This document shows positions 6,997-15,243 of a DNA stretch of 50,778 nt, one piece after another. The stretch comes from an uncultured Pseudomonadales bacterium. GTDB taxonomy: Bacteria; Pseudomonadota; Gammaproteobacteria; Pseudomonadales; UBA7434. Below the pieces are notes generated by a model that was not told the DNA's origin, ran no database searches, and saw only the letters and a program-made list of their open reading frames with translations. The position numbers and the translations under genes are program-made. Numbering within the stretch: the stretch's first letter is position 1; the number at the start of each line of letters is the position of its first letter. Where the stretch lies: assembly GCA_905478995.1 (NCBI GenBank), contig CAJQKT010000019.1, forward strand, positions 1 through 50,778, in the 5' to 3' direction.

Positions 6997-8679
6997 CTAA
7001 CAATCCACCCTAGCTTCTCTGTGCAAAACCACACTCAGAATTCGATAATTTAATTCAAGTTGACCTGATGCATTCCTTGTTGATTCTAAAGCTTCGCAGA
7101 ATTTTTTATAGCGATCCCTACCCATCAAACCAGGCGATCTATCACGTCTATGATTGCCTGCACCAATACCCTTAACACTGACTAACATTTCTTTCACCGT
7201 ATCAAAGGTTTCAATATGATCTACCACCTTCCATTCGACTAGCCCGAATAGCGATTGCTGGACGCACTGAAGCAACTGCTCTTCATTGCAAAAATTATTA
7301 ACATGGGGCCCATCATCAAGCGCAACACCAGCCCTGCGAAATGCCTGCAGCGATCCATCGAGCACGGTTGTAAACGCTAACACGCCATTATCACGAACAA
7401 GCGCATGCAATGCTTGGATTGCGCTTGCAAGATCTGAGCACCACTGCAATGACAAATTGGCAAAAATCAAGTCGAAAGACTTTGCCTTGAAAGGCAGCCG
7501 CTCAAAATCAGCTTGCACAAGTGCAGGCTCAATTAATTTAAGCAGGCATGAAACCCGCCGACTTTCATCGAGCATACCAGCCGAAAAATCGAGCTCTATA
7601 ACAGAGCTCTTATCTTGCTCACACTTTATTTGCCGAGAAAAGTAACCCGTGCCGGAGCCAAGATCCAGTATGGAGGGATTCCCCACACTAGAACTGCGCT
7701 GACCATAATTAATAAGCTTCAGCAAGCCCTCACCCACATTTTTTTGCAAGCGGGCTATTGAATCATAAACAGTAGCTGCTCGTGAAAAAGCTCGCGCCAC
7801 CGAGCGCTTGTCAATAATTTCTGCACTATTAGTCGCATGAGAATCTACCGTTATGGCGCGGGATCTCAATAACCCCGCCTCATCAGACTCCTTTTCAACC
7901 AAGGATTGGAGGTCACTAACAATGCATTTCAGCCACAAAGAACGCTCACTGATAAACGGCACATGTCCCGAATGAGAAAAACGCCGTACTTTATGTGCCG
8001 AAAAAGAATCCGCCAACTGCCCGGCAAGCGCTGCTGGAACCAGCGCATCATGCATACCAAGGTAATGCATGACAGGAATATCCAGGTCACGATAACAGCT
8101 CAAAACATCAAGTTCGGCCAACCACTGCAAGGCACTGCTCACACTGGATGGAACAGATAGCGACCCGCCGGAGTGACTTTTAATCCAACGCATGTCAGCT
8201 CGGGCAGTCGCAGAGCCGCGAGTTTGCAACATAACAAACCTCTGTAACGCAGACTGAGCATTGACATGAAAATCTTGTTGGAACTGGCTAAATACAGCAG
8301 GAGACATCCCCTCAACCCACTGTTCTTTTGCTATAAAAACGGGGTTACTAGCCACCGTAATTAATGCTTTAACTCGACTAGTCTGCGAAGCCAATAAGCT
8401 TGCCAATGTACCGCCAAGAGACCAACCAAGAAGAAAATATTCAGCGGGCAAAAGAGGCGCGACATCATGGTGAAAGGATTCACAAAACTGATCGACCGTG
8501 GCGCACTGTATATCAGCATTAAAACCATGGCCGGGTAAATCAAGCATGTAAATACAAAAATGTTCGGCAAGACTTTCAGTAATCCCCGACCAAATTTGAC
8601 TGCTTGAAGCCCAGCCATGTAATAAAAGCAAAGCAGGCTTGCTTTTATTACCGGGAGTTTTATTGTTTAAACGCATCAT
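6997..8679 (-). CDS. bioHC: Fused pimeloyl-ACP methyl ester esterase and malonyl-ACP O-methyltransferase BioHC
   Basis: One frame joins two enzymes of early biotin synthesis. Numbered from the ATG at 8679 (560 residues), residues 10-260 are an alpha/beta hydrolase: oxyanion region LLLHGW, nucleophile S87 in GWSLGG, acid D211 in MHDALVP, and base H239 in SGHVPF. These match BioH, which removes the methyl ester from pimeloyl-ACP. Residues 290-560 are a class I methyltransferase with AFSRAATVYDSIA and the SAM loop ILDLGSGTGYFS (337-348), matching BioC, which adds that methyl ester. Bifunctional BioHC proteins are known from Saccharophagus and Teredinibacter. A TTG at 8739, overlapping the bioF stop, is an alternative start adding 20 residues; I prefer the ATG, which has AGGCGG upstream. 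Confidence 0.93.
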   Translation of the reverse strand: MMRLNNKTPGNKSKPALLLLHGWASSSQIWSGITESLAEHFCIYMLDLPGHGFNADIQCATVDQFCESFHHDVAPLLPAEYFLLGWSLGGTLASLLASQTSRVKALITVASNPVFIAKEQWVEGMSPAVFSQFQQDFHVNAQSALQRFVMLQTRGSATARADMRWIKSHSGGSLSVPSSVSSALQWLAELDVLSCYRDLDIPVMHYLGMHDALVPAALAGQLADSFSAHKVRRFSHSGHVPFISERSLWLKCIVSDLQSLVEKESDEAGLLRSRAITVDSHATNSAEIIDKRSVARAFSRAATVYDSIARLQKNVGEGLLKLINYGQRSSSVGNPSILDLGSGTGYFSRQIKCEQDKSSVIELDFSAGMLDESRRVSCLLKLIEPALVQADFERLPFKAKSFDLIFANLSLQWCSDLASAIQALHALVRDNGVLAFTTVLDGSLQAFRRAGVALDDGPHVNNFCNEEQLLQCVQQSLFGLVEWKVVDHIETFDTVKEMLVSVKGIGAGNHRRDRSPGLMGRDRYKKFCEALESTRNASGQLELNYRILSVVLHREARVDC

Positions 8680-8735
8680 CGGTGCCGCCTGTTCGGCAAC
8701 ACATAAATTGCTTTTGGCAGGACGTGGTGTAGGTA

Positions 8736-9926
8736 TCAAACCAACGCACCTATTTCTTTACAGCCACTCTCAAGCACATCAAGTAAAGAGGTAACATCAG
8801 CGGCAGAATGGCCCGCCGAGAAACTGATACGCAACCGCGCACTACCTACCGGTACAGTTGGTGGACGAATAGCTACCGCCAACATATCGTGCTGACCAAG
8901 ATAATTTGATAACGCCATAGCACGCTGATTACTGCCCACAATGATTGGTACAATGGGCGTCAGGGATGCTTCACCACTGGGCAGCGGGATGCCTCGGCTT
9001 TGGCAGCCACTGTGAAATTGCCTAAGCAAACTTTTCAAATTCTCGCGCCGCTGAGGCTCACTACGGCTAATATGCAATGCCGCCAACGTCGCCGCAGAGC
9101 ATGCGGCGGGGAGCGCAGTAGTGTATGTATAGTTACGCGCCGACTGAATCAACGTCTCAACAAGGTCATTACTGCCCGCAACAAATGCGCCAGCAACACC
9201 TAAAGCCTTACCCAGTGTGCCCATCAATATGGGAAGCTGCTGCTGATTGAGATTCGCGTATTGAGCGCTGCCCGCACCGGTCTCACCAAGCACACCGAAT
9301 CCATGCGCATCATCGACCATCAATACCGCATTATAACGCTCGGCCAATGTTGCGAGTTGCGTCAATGGAGCAAGATCACCATCCATGCTAAATACACCGT
9401 CGGTCACTAGCATGGCGCGACCTTGCGCGTGTTTTTGCAACAATGACTCTAAATGCTCAATATCTCTATGGCGATAACGCAACTGTTTGGCACCACACGA
9501 CAAGCCCCCATCAATTAATGATGCATGATTTAGCTTATCCTGGAACAGGCTATCACCCTTGCCAAGTAATGTTTGCAGCAAACCTAGATTAGCCATGTAA
9601 CCACTAGAAAAAACTAACGCTCGCTCACGCCCGGTATAATCCGCCAACGCGCACTCTAACTGATGATGGAGACCGTGATGGCCAACGACCAAGTGGGAAG
9701 CGCCTGACCCAACGCCATAGCGACCGGCGGCATCAGTAAAGGCTTCAACTACTTCGGGGTGATTAGCTAAAGCCAAATAATCATTGCTAGAAAAATTCAG
9801 CATGCGGCGACCGTCAATCGAGACCCAAGGTCCTTGCGCTGAATTTAGTTCGCGACGGCGCCGATAAGCATCAGTAGTTTGTGCTTGCTGCAACTTTGGC
9901 GCAAGCTGACCCAGCCAGTTATCCAC
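8736..9926 (-). CDS. bioF: 8-amino-7-oxononanoate synthase BioF
   Basis: BioF is a PLP enzyme that condenses pimeloyl-ACP with alanine to give 8-amino-7-oxononanoate. The 396-residue product has the usual length. It shows NFSSNDYLALANHP near the N-terminus, the VDDAHGFG motif (D205 and H208, which contact PLP), and the PLP lysine K240 in GTLGKALG. The C-terminus has the RPPTVPVGSARLRIS block. The start codon is GTG, without a clear ribosome site. The gene lies 76 bp after bioB and directly before bioHC, so it is very probably co-transcribed. Confidence 0.95.
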   Translation of the reverse strand: MDNWLGQLAPKLQQAQTTDAYRRRRELNSAQGPWVSIDGRRMLNFSSNDYLALANHPEVVEAFTDAAGRYGVGSGASHLVVGHHGLHHQLECALADYTGRERALVFSSGYMANLGLLQTLLGKGDSLFQDKLNHASLIDGGLSCGAKQLRYRHRDIEHLESLLQKHAQGRAMLVTDGVFSMDGDLAPLTQLATLAERYNAVLMVDDAHGFGVLGETGAGSAQYANLNQQQLPILMGTLGKALGVAGAFVAGSNDLVETLIQSARNYTYTTALPAACSAATLAALHISRSEPQRRENLKSLLRQFHSGCQSRGIPLPSGEASLTPIVPIIVGSNQRAMALSNYLGQHDMLAVAIRPPTVPVGSARLRISFSAGHSAADVTSLLDVLESGCKEIGALV

Positions 9927-9927
9927 A
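9919..9927 (+). other. DnaA-box consensus match TTATCCACA on the bioF start codon
   Basis: The nine bases match the consensus DnaA box exactly on the plus strand and include the GTG initiation codon of bioF, read on the other strand. One such 9-mer is expected by chance about 0.4 times in a window of this size over both strands, so function is not shown. Confidence 0.3.
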
Positions 9928-10002
9928 GAGGGTTAACTGCGAAGAGCAACCAAAAACGAAAGGGAGGCACGACGAACGCATTATATAAAACCGCTTCTCG
10001 TA

Positions 10003-11157
10003 CTATTGCTGCGCTTGCATAGCTGCCGCATCGTAAAAAAGTGACTGCACTGCCTGGCCACTTTGAGACATAGCCTCCATTGCATCAGCAGATTTTTCAA
10101 TACTTGGGCTATGACGATCAGCAGCGGCACGCGGCACTTCGGGGTGAATACCCAATTTGCCAAACAAGCGCATATCTTCATTGGCCTGAGGGTTAGGAGT
10201 AGTAAGTAATTTCTCACCATAAAAAATTGAATTGGCGCCAACAAAAAAAGCTAAGGCTTGCATCTCTTGGTTCATTTCTTCACGACCTGCCGATAGTCGA
10301 ACATGTGACTCGGGCATCATGATACGCGCAACCGCCAAGGTTCTTATAAAATCAAAGCTATCAAAGTCATCGGAATTAGCCAGCGGCGTACCCTCAACCC
10401 TAACGAGTTGATTGATGGGAACACTTTGCGGGTGCTCGGGCAAGTTCGCCAGCTGCTGTAAAAAACCGACACGATCGGCAGAAGACTCACCCATGCCAAC
10501 GATACCCCCAGCACAAACATTAATACCTGCATCGCGAACTTGCTGCAAAGTATCTAACCTATCTTGATAAGTTCGAGTGGTAATAATATCGCGGTAATAC
10601 TCGGGAGAGGTATCCAGATTATGGTTGTAATAATCAAGGCCTGCTTCCCCCAAAGCTTTGGCTTGATCTTGTTTAAGCATGCCCAAGGTCATACAAGTTT
10701 CTAAGCCTAGCTCTTTAACACCTTTAACCATCGCCAACACCGCAGGCATGTCGCGATCTTTGGGGGAGCGCCATGCAGCCCCCATACAAAATCGAGTTGA
10801 GCCCGCCTGCTTGGCCGCCTCAGCCTGAGTAATAACTTTTTCTACCTCCATTAACTGCTCAACGCTAAGGCCAGTATCGTACCGCGTGCTTTGAGGGCAA
10901 TAAGCGCAGTCTTCCGGGCAAGCGCCGGTTTTAATCGATAGCAGCGTGCTCACCTGCACCGCATTAGGATCAAAGTTTTGTCGATGCACAGTGTGCGCTT
11001 TAAATATGAGGTCGTTGAATGGCAGCTCAAATAGTGCTTTTATCTCATCCTTGGCCCAATCATGCCGCAATAATCCGCGTGAAGCGGAAGCCTGCTGAGC
11101 AGCAGAAAGCGAGTGCTCAGTCATTGCGGATGGAGCAGCTGTATTGGTCTGACTCAT
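10003..11157 (-). CDS. bioB: Biotin synthase BioB
   Basis: BioB is a radical SAM enzyme that inserts sulfur into dethiobiotin, the last step of biotin synthesis. The 384-residue product has the radical SAM cluster motif CPEDCAYC (C80, C84, C87), an [10 protein letters not shown] segment and the AGGIVGMGE motif, and ends with a glutamine-rich tail. I chose the ATG at 11157 over a TTG one codon earlier. The gene heads the biotin run and is divergent from comF. The short gap to comF holds a good promoter for comF; the bioB promoter is not obvious. Confidence 0.96.
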   Translation of the reverse strand: MSQTNTAAPSAMTEHSLSAAQQASASRGLLRHDWAKDEIKALFELPFNDLIFKAHTVHRQNFDPNAVQVSTLLSIKTGACPEDCAYCPQSTRYDTGLSVEQLMEVEKVITQAEAAKQAGSTRFCMGAAWRSPKDRDMPAVLAMVKGVKELGLETCMTLGMLKQDQAKALGEAGLDYYNHNLDTSPEYYRDIITTRTYQDRLDTLQQVRDAGINVCAGGIVGMGESSADRVGFLQQLANLPEHPQSVPINQLVRVEGTPLANSDDFDSFDFIRTLAVARIMMPESHVRLSAGREEMNQEMQALAFFVGANSIFYGEKLLTTPNPQANEDMRLFGKLGIHPEVPRAAADRHSPSIEKSADAMEAMSQSGQAVQSLFYDAAAMQAQQ

Positions 11158-11209
11158 CAAAAAATCTCACTCTAAAATGATTGCGGCTACTAAACCTCAT
11201 GGATATGGA

Positions 11210-11238
11210 TTCACAGGGTTTCACCCGCCAGATATAAT
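11210..11238 (+). promoter_or_regulatory. Sigma-70 promoter for comF
   Basis: TTCACA (11210-11215, 5 of 6 matches to the -35 consensus) and a perfect TATAAT (11233-11238) are separated by 17 bp. Transcription would start near 11245, about 30 bases before the comF start codon. The imperfect inverted pair AAACC (11192) and GGTTT (11217) flanks the -35 box. Confidence 0.7.
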
Positions 11239-11276
11239 AGTGCGCTAGAGATTGCTGTCAACTTTCAAGGATGAAA

Positions 11277-12080
11277 ATGGTTAACAGAAAATTCGAACAT
11301 CTTGTTCGCGCTTACGGAGCGGCGTTTAGACGCCACAGCATGGAGTGGCTACTTCCTGAACGATGTCACATTTGTCATGGACCCAGCCAGACGACCCAAG
11401 CACTGTGTAAAGAGTGTCACTTAGCACTTTATAATCAAAGGCTTACAGTGCTTTCAAGCTGTGCCCGATGCGCCTTACCGCTAACCGCAGAAGCTACAAG
11501 TAGCGTTTTTTGCGCGTGGTGTATTCGCCAACGACCTCTATTTGAGCGCTGCATAGCAGCTAATGTGTACGCATCGCATAGCGCGCGACTGGTGAATAGC
11601 CTAAAACACTCTATGCAACTGCCCGCGGCGCGCATTATTGCCGATGAAATGGCGCGATCCATTAAAACATTCTATGGCGCCGATCCTTCGAGGCAATCGA
11701 GCGCGTCCATTCCCATTAGTCACGTTGACCTAGTCGTGCCGGTTCCACTACATCAGCGGCGGTTACGTCAACGCGGATTCAACCAGGCCATTGAAATTGG
11801 CAAACCGCTGTGTCGCCAATTATCACTGCCACTCGCTCTCAACGCCTGCCAGCGACTCCGCGACGCCCACTCCCAACAAGGTCTGTCTCGACGGCAACGA
11901 GCCCGCAACTTACGAGGAGCGTTCACAGCAACGTGCGAGGTGACTGGCAAGCACGTCGCCTTACTCGATGATGTGGTCACCACAACCAGCACAGCCAATG
12001 CAGCGGCTCAAAGCCTTCTCGATGCCGGTGCTATTTCATGTGAAGTTTGGTGCTTTGCTAGAACTCCAGCGCCCGATTAA
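11277..12080 (+). CDS. comF: ComF family phosphoribosyltransferase-like protein
   Basis: ComF proteins are linked to use or uptake of external DNA; in several bacteria they are needed late in transformation. The product has about 267 residues. Two N-terminal CxxC-type zinc-finger pairs (CHICHG with CKECH, and CARC with CAWC) precede a PRTase domain with the PRPP loop LLDDVVTTTST near the C-terminus and the LVVPVPLH strand with RGFNQA. I prefer the ATG at 11277 because AAGG ends 6 bases upstream; an ATG two codons earlier sits on top of that site. The gene is divergent from bioB, an arrangement also seen around the biotin cluster of pseudomonads. Confidence 0.88.
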   Translation: MVNRKFEHLVRAYGAAFRRHSMEWLLPERCHICHGPSQTTQALCKECHLALYNQRLTVLSSCARCALPLTAEATSSVFCAWCIRQRPLFERCIAANVYASHSARLVNSLKHSMQLPAARIIADEMARSIKTFYGADPSRQSSASIPISHVDLVVPVPLHQRRLRQRGFNQAIEIGKPLCRQLSLPLALNACQRLRDAHSQQGLSRRQRARNLRGAFTATCEVTGKHVALLDDVVTTTSTANAAAQSLLDAGAISCEVWCFARTPAPD

Positions 12081-12243
12081 ACCCTGCTAACTAAAACAAG
12101 CGGTACCGCCTGTACGACTCCAACTGCTTTATACGTTAATATTGCCTGCAGGAGCCGATGCAGACAACTTCTGTGCGCAACCATTTATCCAGCCGCAATA
12201 ACTAGGTCGCAAGATTATTTACACAATACTGCTTCAAGCAACT

Positions 12244-13176
12244 TTGATTTTTTTCATCACCACTAGCGTGTTGCCGGCACACGCCTCTAGCATCGACGAT
12301 AGATATTCAGTATCTGCCAATACGGTTGATGCCGGCAGTAACAATGGGCTTATCAACTCAACCGGCTTAGATCCGGTGGTCTTGCGTATAGCCGTAGCCG
12401 CAAACTTTAAACATACCCTTGAGGAATTACTCACAGCCTTTGCGCGCACGTCGCAAGCCCAGTCGCAGCCGGTAATAAAAATTTCGAGTGGGGCAACAGG
12501 TCTGCTGTTTAGCCAAATAAACAACGGCGCACCTTTTGACTTGTTTTTTTCAGCCGACCAACTAAGACCAACCTTATTATTACAAGAAAACCTAGGCATA
12601 CCCACTAGCTTGCAAACCTACGCCATAGGCAAAATCATATGGGTCACAAAAAACAAACTCTCTCCAGATCTAGCTGCAGCTTGCCAAGAGAAGATGCCGA
12701 CCGATCTGCAGCGCGCCGCACTCAATCAACTGCTTGCAAATACCCAGCGCCTTGTCATTGCGAATCCTCGCACTGCGCCATATGGCCAAGCCAGCCAAGC
12801 ATTGCTAAATAAATTGCAGCCCGCTCTGGCTGACACCGAACCCACTAAAATCGTCTATGCCAGAAATATTGCGCATGCTCAACAGCTGTTTGACAAGACT
12901 GATGCAGATAGTGTCATACTCAGCATGTCACAAGCACTGCGAATAAAAACATCAGCAATAGACTATCAATATTGCTCAATTCCTGCCGAATACCATGGCT
13001 CACTCGCTCAATCGGTAATACAACTTGGGAGAATTCAACCCGCCGATCACCCCATGCACGCTACCAGCAAAAAAACCTACCATCGCGCACTTGAGCTCTT
13101 ACAATTTATACAATCAGATATTGGCACTGCCATTATCAGGCGTAATGGCTACGAGACAAGCGATGTGGCATTATAA
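12244..13176 (+). CDS. modA: Molybdate ABC transporter, periplasmic binding protein ModA
   Basis: ModA binds molybdate or tungstate in the periplasm and delivers it to ModBC. The core starts with LRIAVAANFKHTLEEL, then SSGATGLLFSQI and GAPFDLFFSADQ, the three blocks typical of ModA. The GNP/YGQA-type segment (RTAPYGQASQALL) follows. The N-terminus is odd: the only usual start is the TTG at 12244, which gives a hydrophobic leader of about 14 residues without a positive charge. In frame just upstream, ATT (12214 or 12217) or CTG (12229) would give a fuller hydrophobic signal sequence ending AHA, and AGGT lies at 12204. The true start is therefore uncertain. The next genes are modB and modC. Confidence 0.9.
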   Translation: MIFFITTSVLPAHASSIDDRYSVSANTVDAGSNNGLINSTGLDPVVLRIAVAANFKHTLEELLTAFARTSQAQSQPVIKISSGATGLLFSQINNGAPFDLFFSADQLRPTLLLQENLGIPTSLQTYAIGKIIWVTKNKLSPDLAAACQEKMPTDLQRAALNQLLANTQRLVIANPRTAPYGQASQALLNKLQPALADTEPTKIVYARNIAHAQQLFDKTDADSVILSMSQALRIKTSAIDYQYCSIPAEYHGSLAQSVIQLGRIQPADHPMHATSKKTYHRALELLQFIQSDIGTAIIRRNGYETSDVAL

Positions 13177-13220
13177 AACTAATATTGATCGATAGTTGTT
13201 AGCAATGATTTCTCTCCTTT

Positions 13221-13925
13221 ATGTTTGAAGCCCTCTCCATTAATGATATTGCAGCCGTCTGGCTCACCTTTAAATTAGCGATGGTGAGCACGGGGTTTTT
13301 GATGCTGCTGGGCATTCCACTTGCATGGTGGCTGGCTCGCAGCCACCATGCTCTTAAGCCTTTCTTTGAAGCGCTAATTGCTCTACCACTGATACTACCG
13401 CCCACTGTTATTGGCTTTTATTTACTAGTCGCCTTTGCTCCAGACACTTGGGCGGCGCAAACATGGCGGTCATTATTTGGCAGCAACTTAGCCTTCTCTT
13501 TTTCAGGATTGGTAGTCGGCTCTATCATTTACTCCTTACCTTTTGTCGTGCAGCCGTTACAAAGTAGCTATGAAAAGATCCCAAGAATAATCTTGCTTAG
13601 TGCAGCGTCTCTAGGCGCCAGCCCAGTGGATCGCTTCTTTAGCGTCGTCTGGCCGCTCAGTCGCCGCGCCACGTTAGCAGCCGCAGCATTGGCTTTTTGT
13701 CACACTGCAGGTGAGTTTGGCATTGTCTTAATGATTGGTGGGAGCATTCCTGGTGAAACACAGGTATTGAGCATTGTTCTTTTTGATCATGTTGAATCGC
13801 TTAATTACAGTAGTGCGCATACGATTGCTGCCCTACTACTATTATTCTCATTCCTGAGTTTAATCGTTATATACAGCACAGGCTTTCGCAATTATCGGGG
13901 CGCAGCGAACACTGAACATAACTAA
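13221..13925 (+). CDS. modB: Molybdate ABC transporter permease ModB
   Basis: The 234-residue inner-membrane protein forms the channel of the molybdate importer. It has about five hydrophobic segments. The N-terminal MFEALSINDIAAVWLTFKLA is typical of ModB, the PLILPPTVIGFYLL segment is the family hallmark, and the cytoplasmic EAA loop appears as AASLGASPVDRFFSVVWP. A GEFGIVLMIGGSIPGETQ block closes the match. It lies 44 bp after modA and 47 bp before modC on the same strand. No strong ribosome site precedes the ATG. Confidence 0.94.
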   Translation: MFEALSINDIAAVWLTFKLAMVSTGFLMLLGIPLAWWLARSHHALKPFFEALIALPLILPPTVIGFYLLVAFAPDTWAAQTWRSLFGSNLAFSFSGLVVGSIIYSLPFVVQPLQSSYEKIPRIILLSAASLGASPVDRFFSVVWPLSRRATLAAAALAFCHTAGEFGIVLMIGGSIPGETQVLSIVLFDHVESLNYSSAHTIAALLLLFSFLSLIVIYSTGFRNYRGAANTEHN

Positions 13926-13972
13926 TCCATATATCAGCGATATTCCTATTTAATAGCGTACGGTAAAAAATC

Positions 13973-15151
13973 ATGACTCGGTTAGCATCCCATGCATCCA
14001 GCAAACTGCCAAAAACAGACCAACATCGCGGCCTAACAGTTGATATACACAGCGCGCAAGACCAATTCAAACTCAATGTTAGTGCACAATTTGACGCCCG
14101 TCGCATCACTGCCATTTACGGACCAACCGGTAGCGGAAAGAGCACGCTATTAAACATGATTGCGGGCTTTAGCAAACCCAACCGCCCAAGCCAAATCACC
14201 TTTAATAGCAATCAATGGCTTAAAAAAAGCGGAAAAGCTGTAGCAGTACATAAACGAAAAATCGCCTACGTAACTCAATCTTCAACCCTACTTCCTCACC
14301 TGACAGTCAAAGATAATTTTCTTTATGCGATCAAACGAGCGCACACAAAAAAAGAGAGAGGCGCCAAAAATAAAAGACCGTTTGCACCCCAGAATACGCT
14401 CGAGTCGATTGGGGAGCAATTTAATGTTTCGCAGTTATACTCATTATTTCCGGAGGAGCTATCTGGCGGAGAGCAGCAACGCGTGGCCATTGGCCGAGCA
14501 CTTCTTTCCAACCCAGAACTGATACTATTTGACGAACCCGTTAGCGCGTTAGATGAAGAGAGTCGAGAGAGCACGCTGACCGCATTGGAAAAACTACACA
14601 AGCTTGCCCAGGTACCCTGTTTGTACGTCACGCATAATATTGATGAACTTATGCGCTTGGCCGATGACGTCATTCCTATTGCCAATGGACATGCGAGCCA
14701 ATGTATGGCGGTTGCAGACGCGCTGAGCAATTCAGCATTCTCACTCAGCGCCAATCATAGTACCGGAGTCATACTAGAAGGCCGCGTAGCCTTTATTGAT
14801 AATGCTCACGGCCTCATAAGCGCCGCTGTGGGCACCCAGCCCAACATTTATTGCTCGGCAGGATCATCCAATATAAGCCAAAATCAGCCCATACGATTGA
14901 GAATTTATGCGAAAGACGTGAGCATTGCACTGAGTAAAGCGAGCGATTCCAGTATACTTAATATCATTCCTGCAACCATTACGAAAATCGCGTGCGATGA
15001 AAAAAATAAAACATTAATAACAATGCAATGTTTTGAACAAACCCTTCTTGCTGCAATCACCCGTAAATCATTACAGGATTTGTCTTTACAGGAAGGTCAG
15101 CACGTTTTTGCACAGATAAAAGGTATCGCCGTGCTAAGTGCAAAGGAATGA
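13973..15151 (+). CDS. modC: Molybdate ABC transporter ATP-binding protein ModC
   Basis: ModC hydrolyses ATP to drive molybdate import. The 392-residue product has Walker A GPTGSGKST (50-58), a Q-loop in YVTQSSTLLPHL (Q102), the signature LSGGEQQR (163-170), Walker B LILFDEP (183-189), and the switch histidine in VTHNIDE. After residue 275 a Mop-like domain binds oxyanion or regulates the pump. Between the Q-loop and the signature there is a basic, lysine-rich stretch (HTKKERGAKNKRP, residues 124-136), which I do not recall from E. coli ModC. It is the last gene of modABC; an unknown membrane-anchored protein follows after 92 bp. Confidence 0.93.
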   Translation: MTRLASHASSKLPKTDQHRGLTVDIHSAQDQFKLNVSAQFDARRITAIYGPTGSGKSTLLNMIAGFSKPNRPSQITFNSNQWLKKSGKAVAVHKRKIAYVTQSSTLLPHLTVKDNFLYAIKRAHTKKERGAKNKRPFAPQNTLESIGEQFNVSQLYSLFPEELSGGEQQRVAIGRALLSNPELILFDEPVSALDEESRESTLTALEKLHKLAQVPCLYVTHNIDELMRLADDVIPIANGHASQCMAVADALSNSAFSLSANHSTGVILEGRVAFIDNAHGLISAAVGTQPNIYCSAGSSNISQNQPIRLRIYAKDVSIALSKASDSSILNIIPATITKIACDEKNKTLITMQCFEQTLLAAITRKSLQDLSLQEGQHVFAQIKGIAVLSAKE

Positions 15152-15243
15152 CCGCAGCATGCTCTTTCCTCCCTGCCACGATCACTGAAGACCTGGCTGT
15201 TGGCCTATAAACTCGCTCACTATCAATCTTAAACCGCCTGCCC

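Noticed and set aside
11192-11221. BirA operator between bioB and comF
   Set aside because: The half-site spacing is 20 bases instead of 14-16 and the outer bases do not match the TTGT/ACAA consensus.
12234-12605. 123-codon open frame on the minus strand
   Set aside because: It is antisense to the start of modA, which has clear homology blocks.
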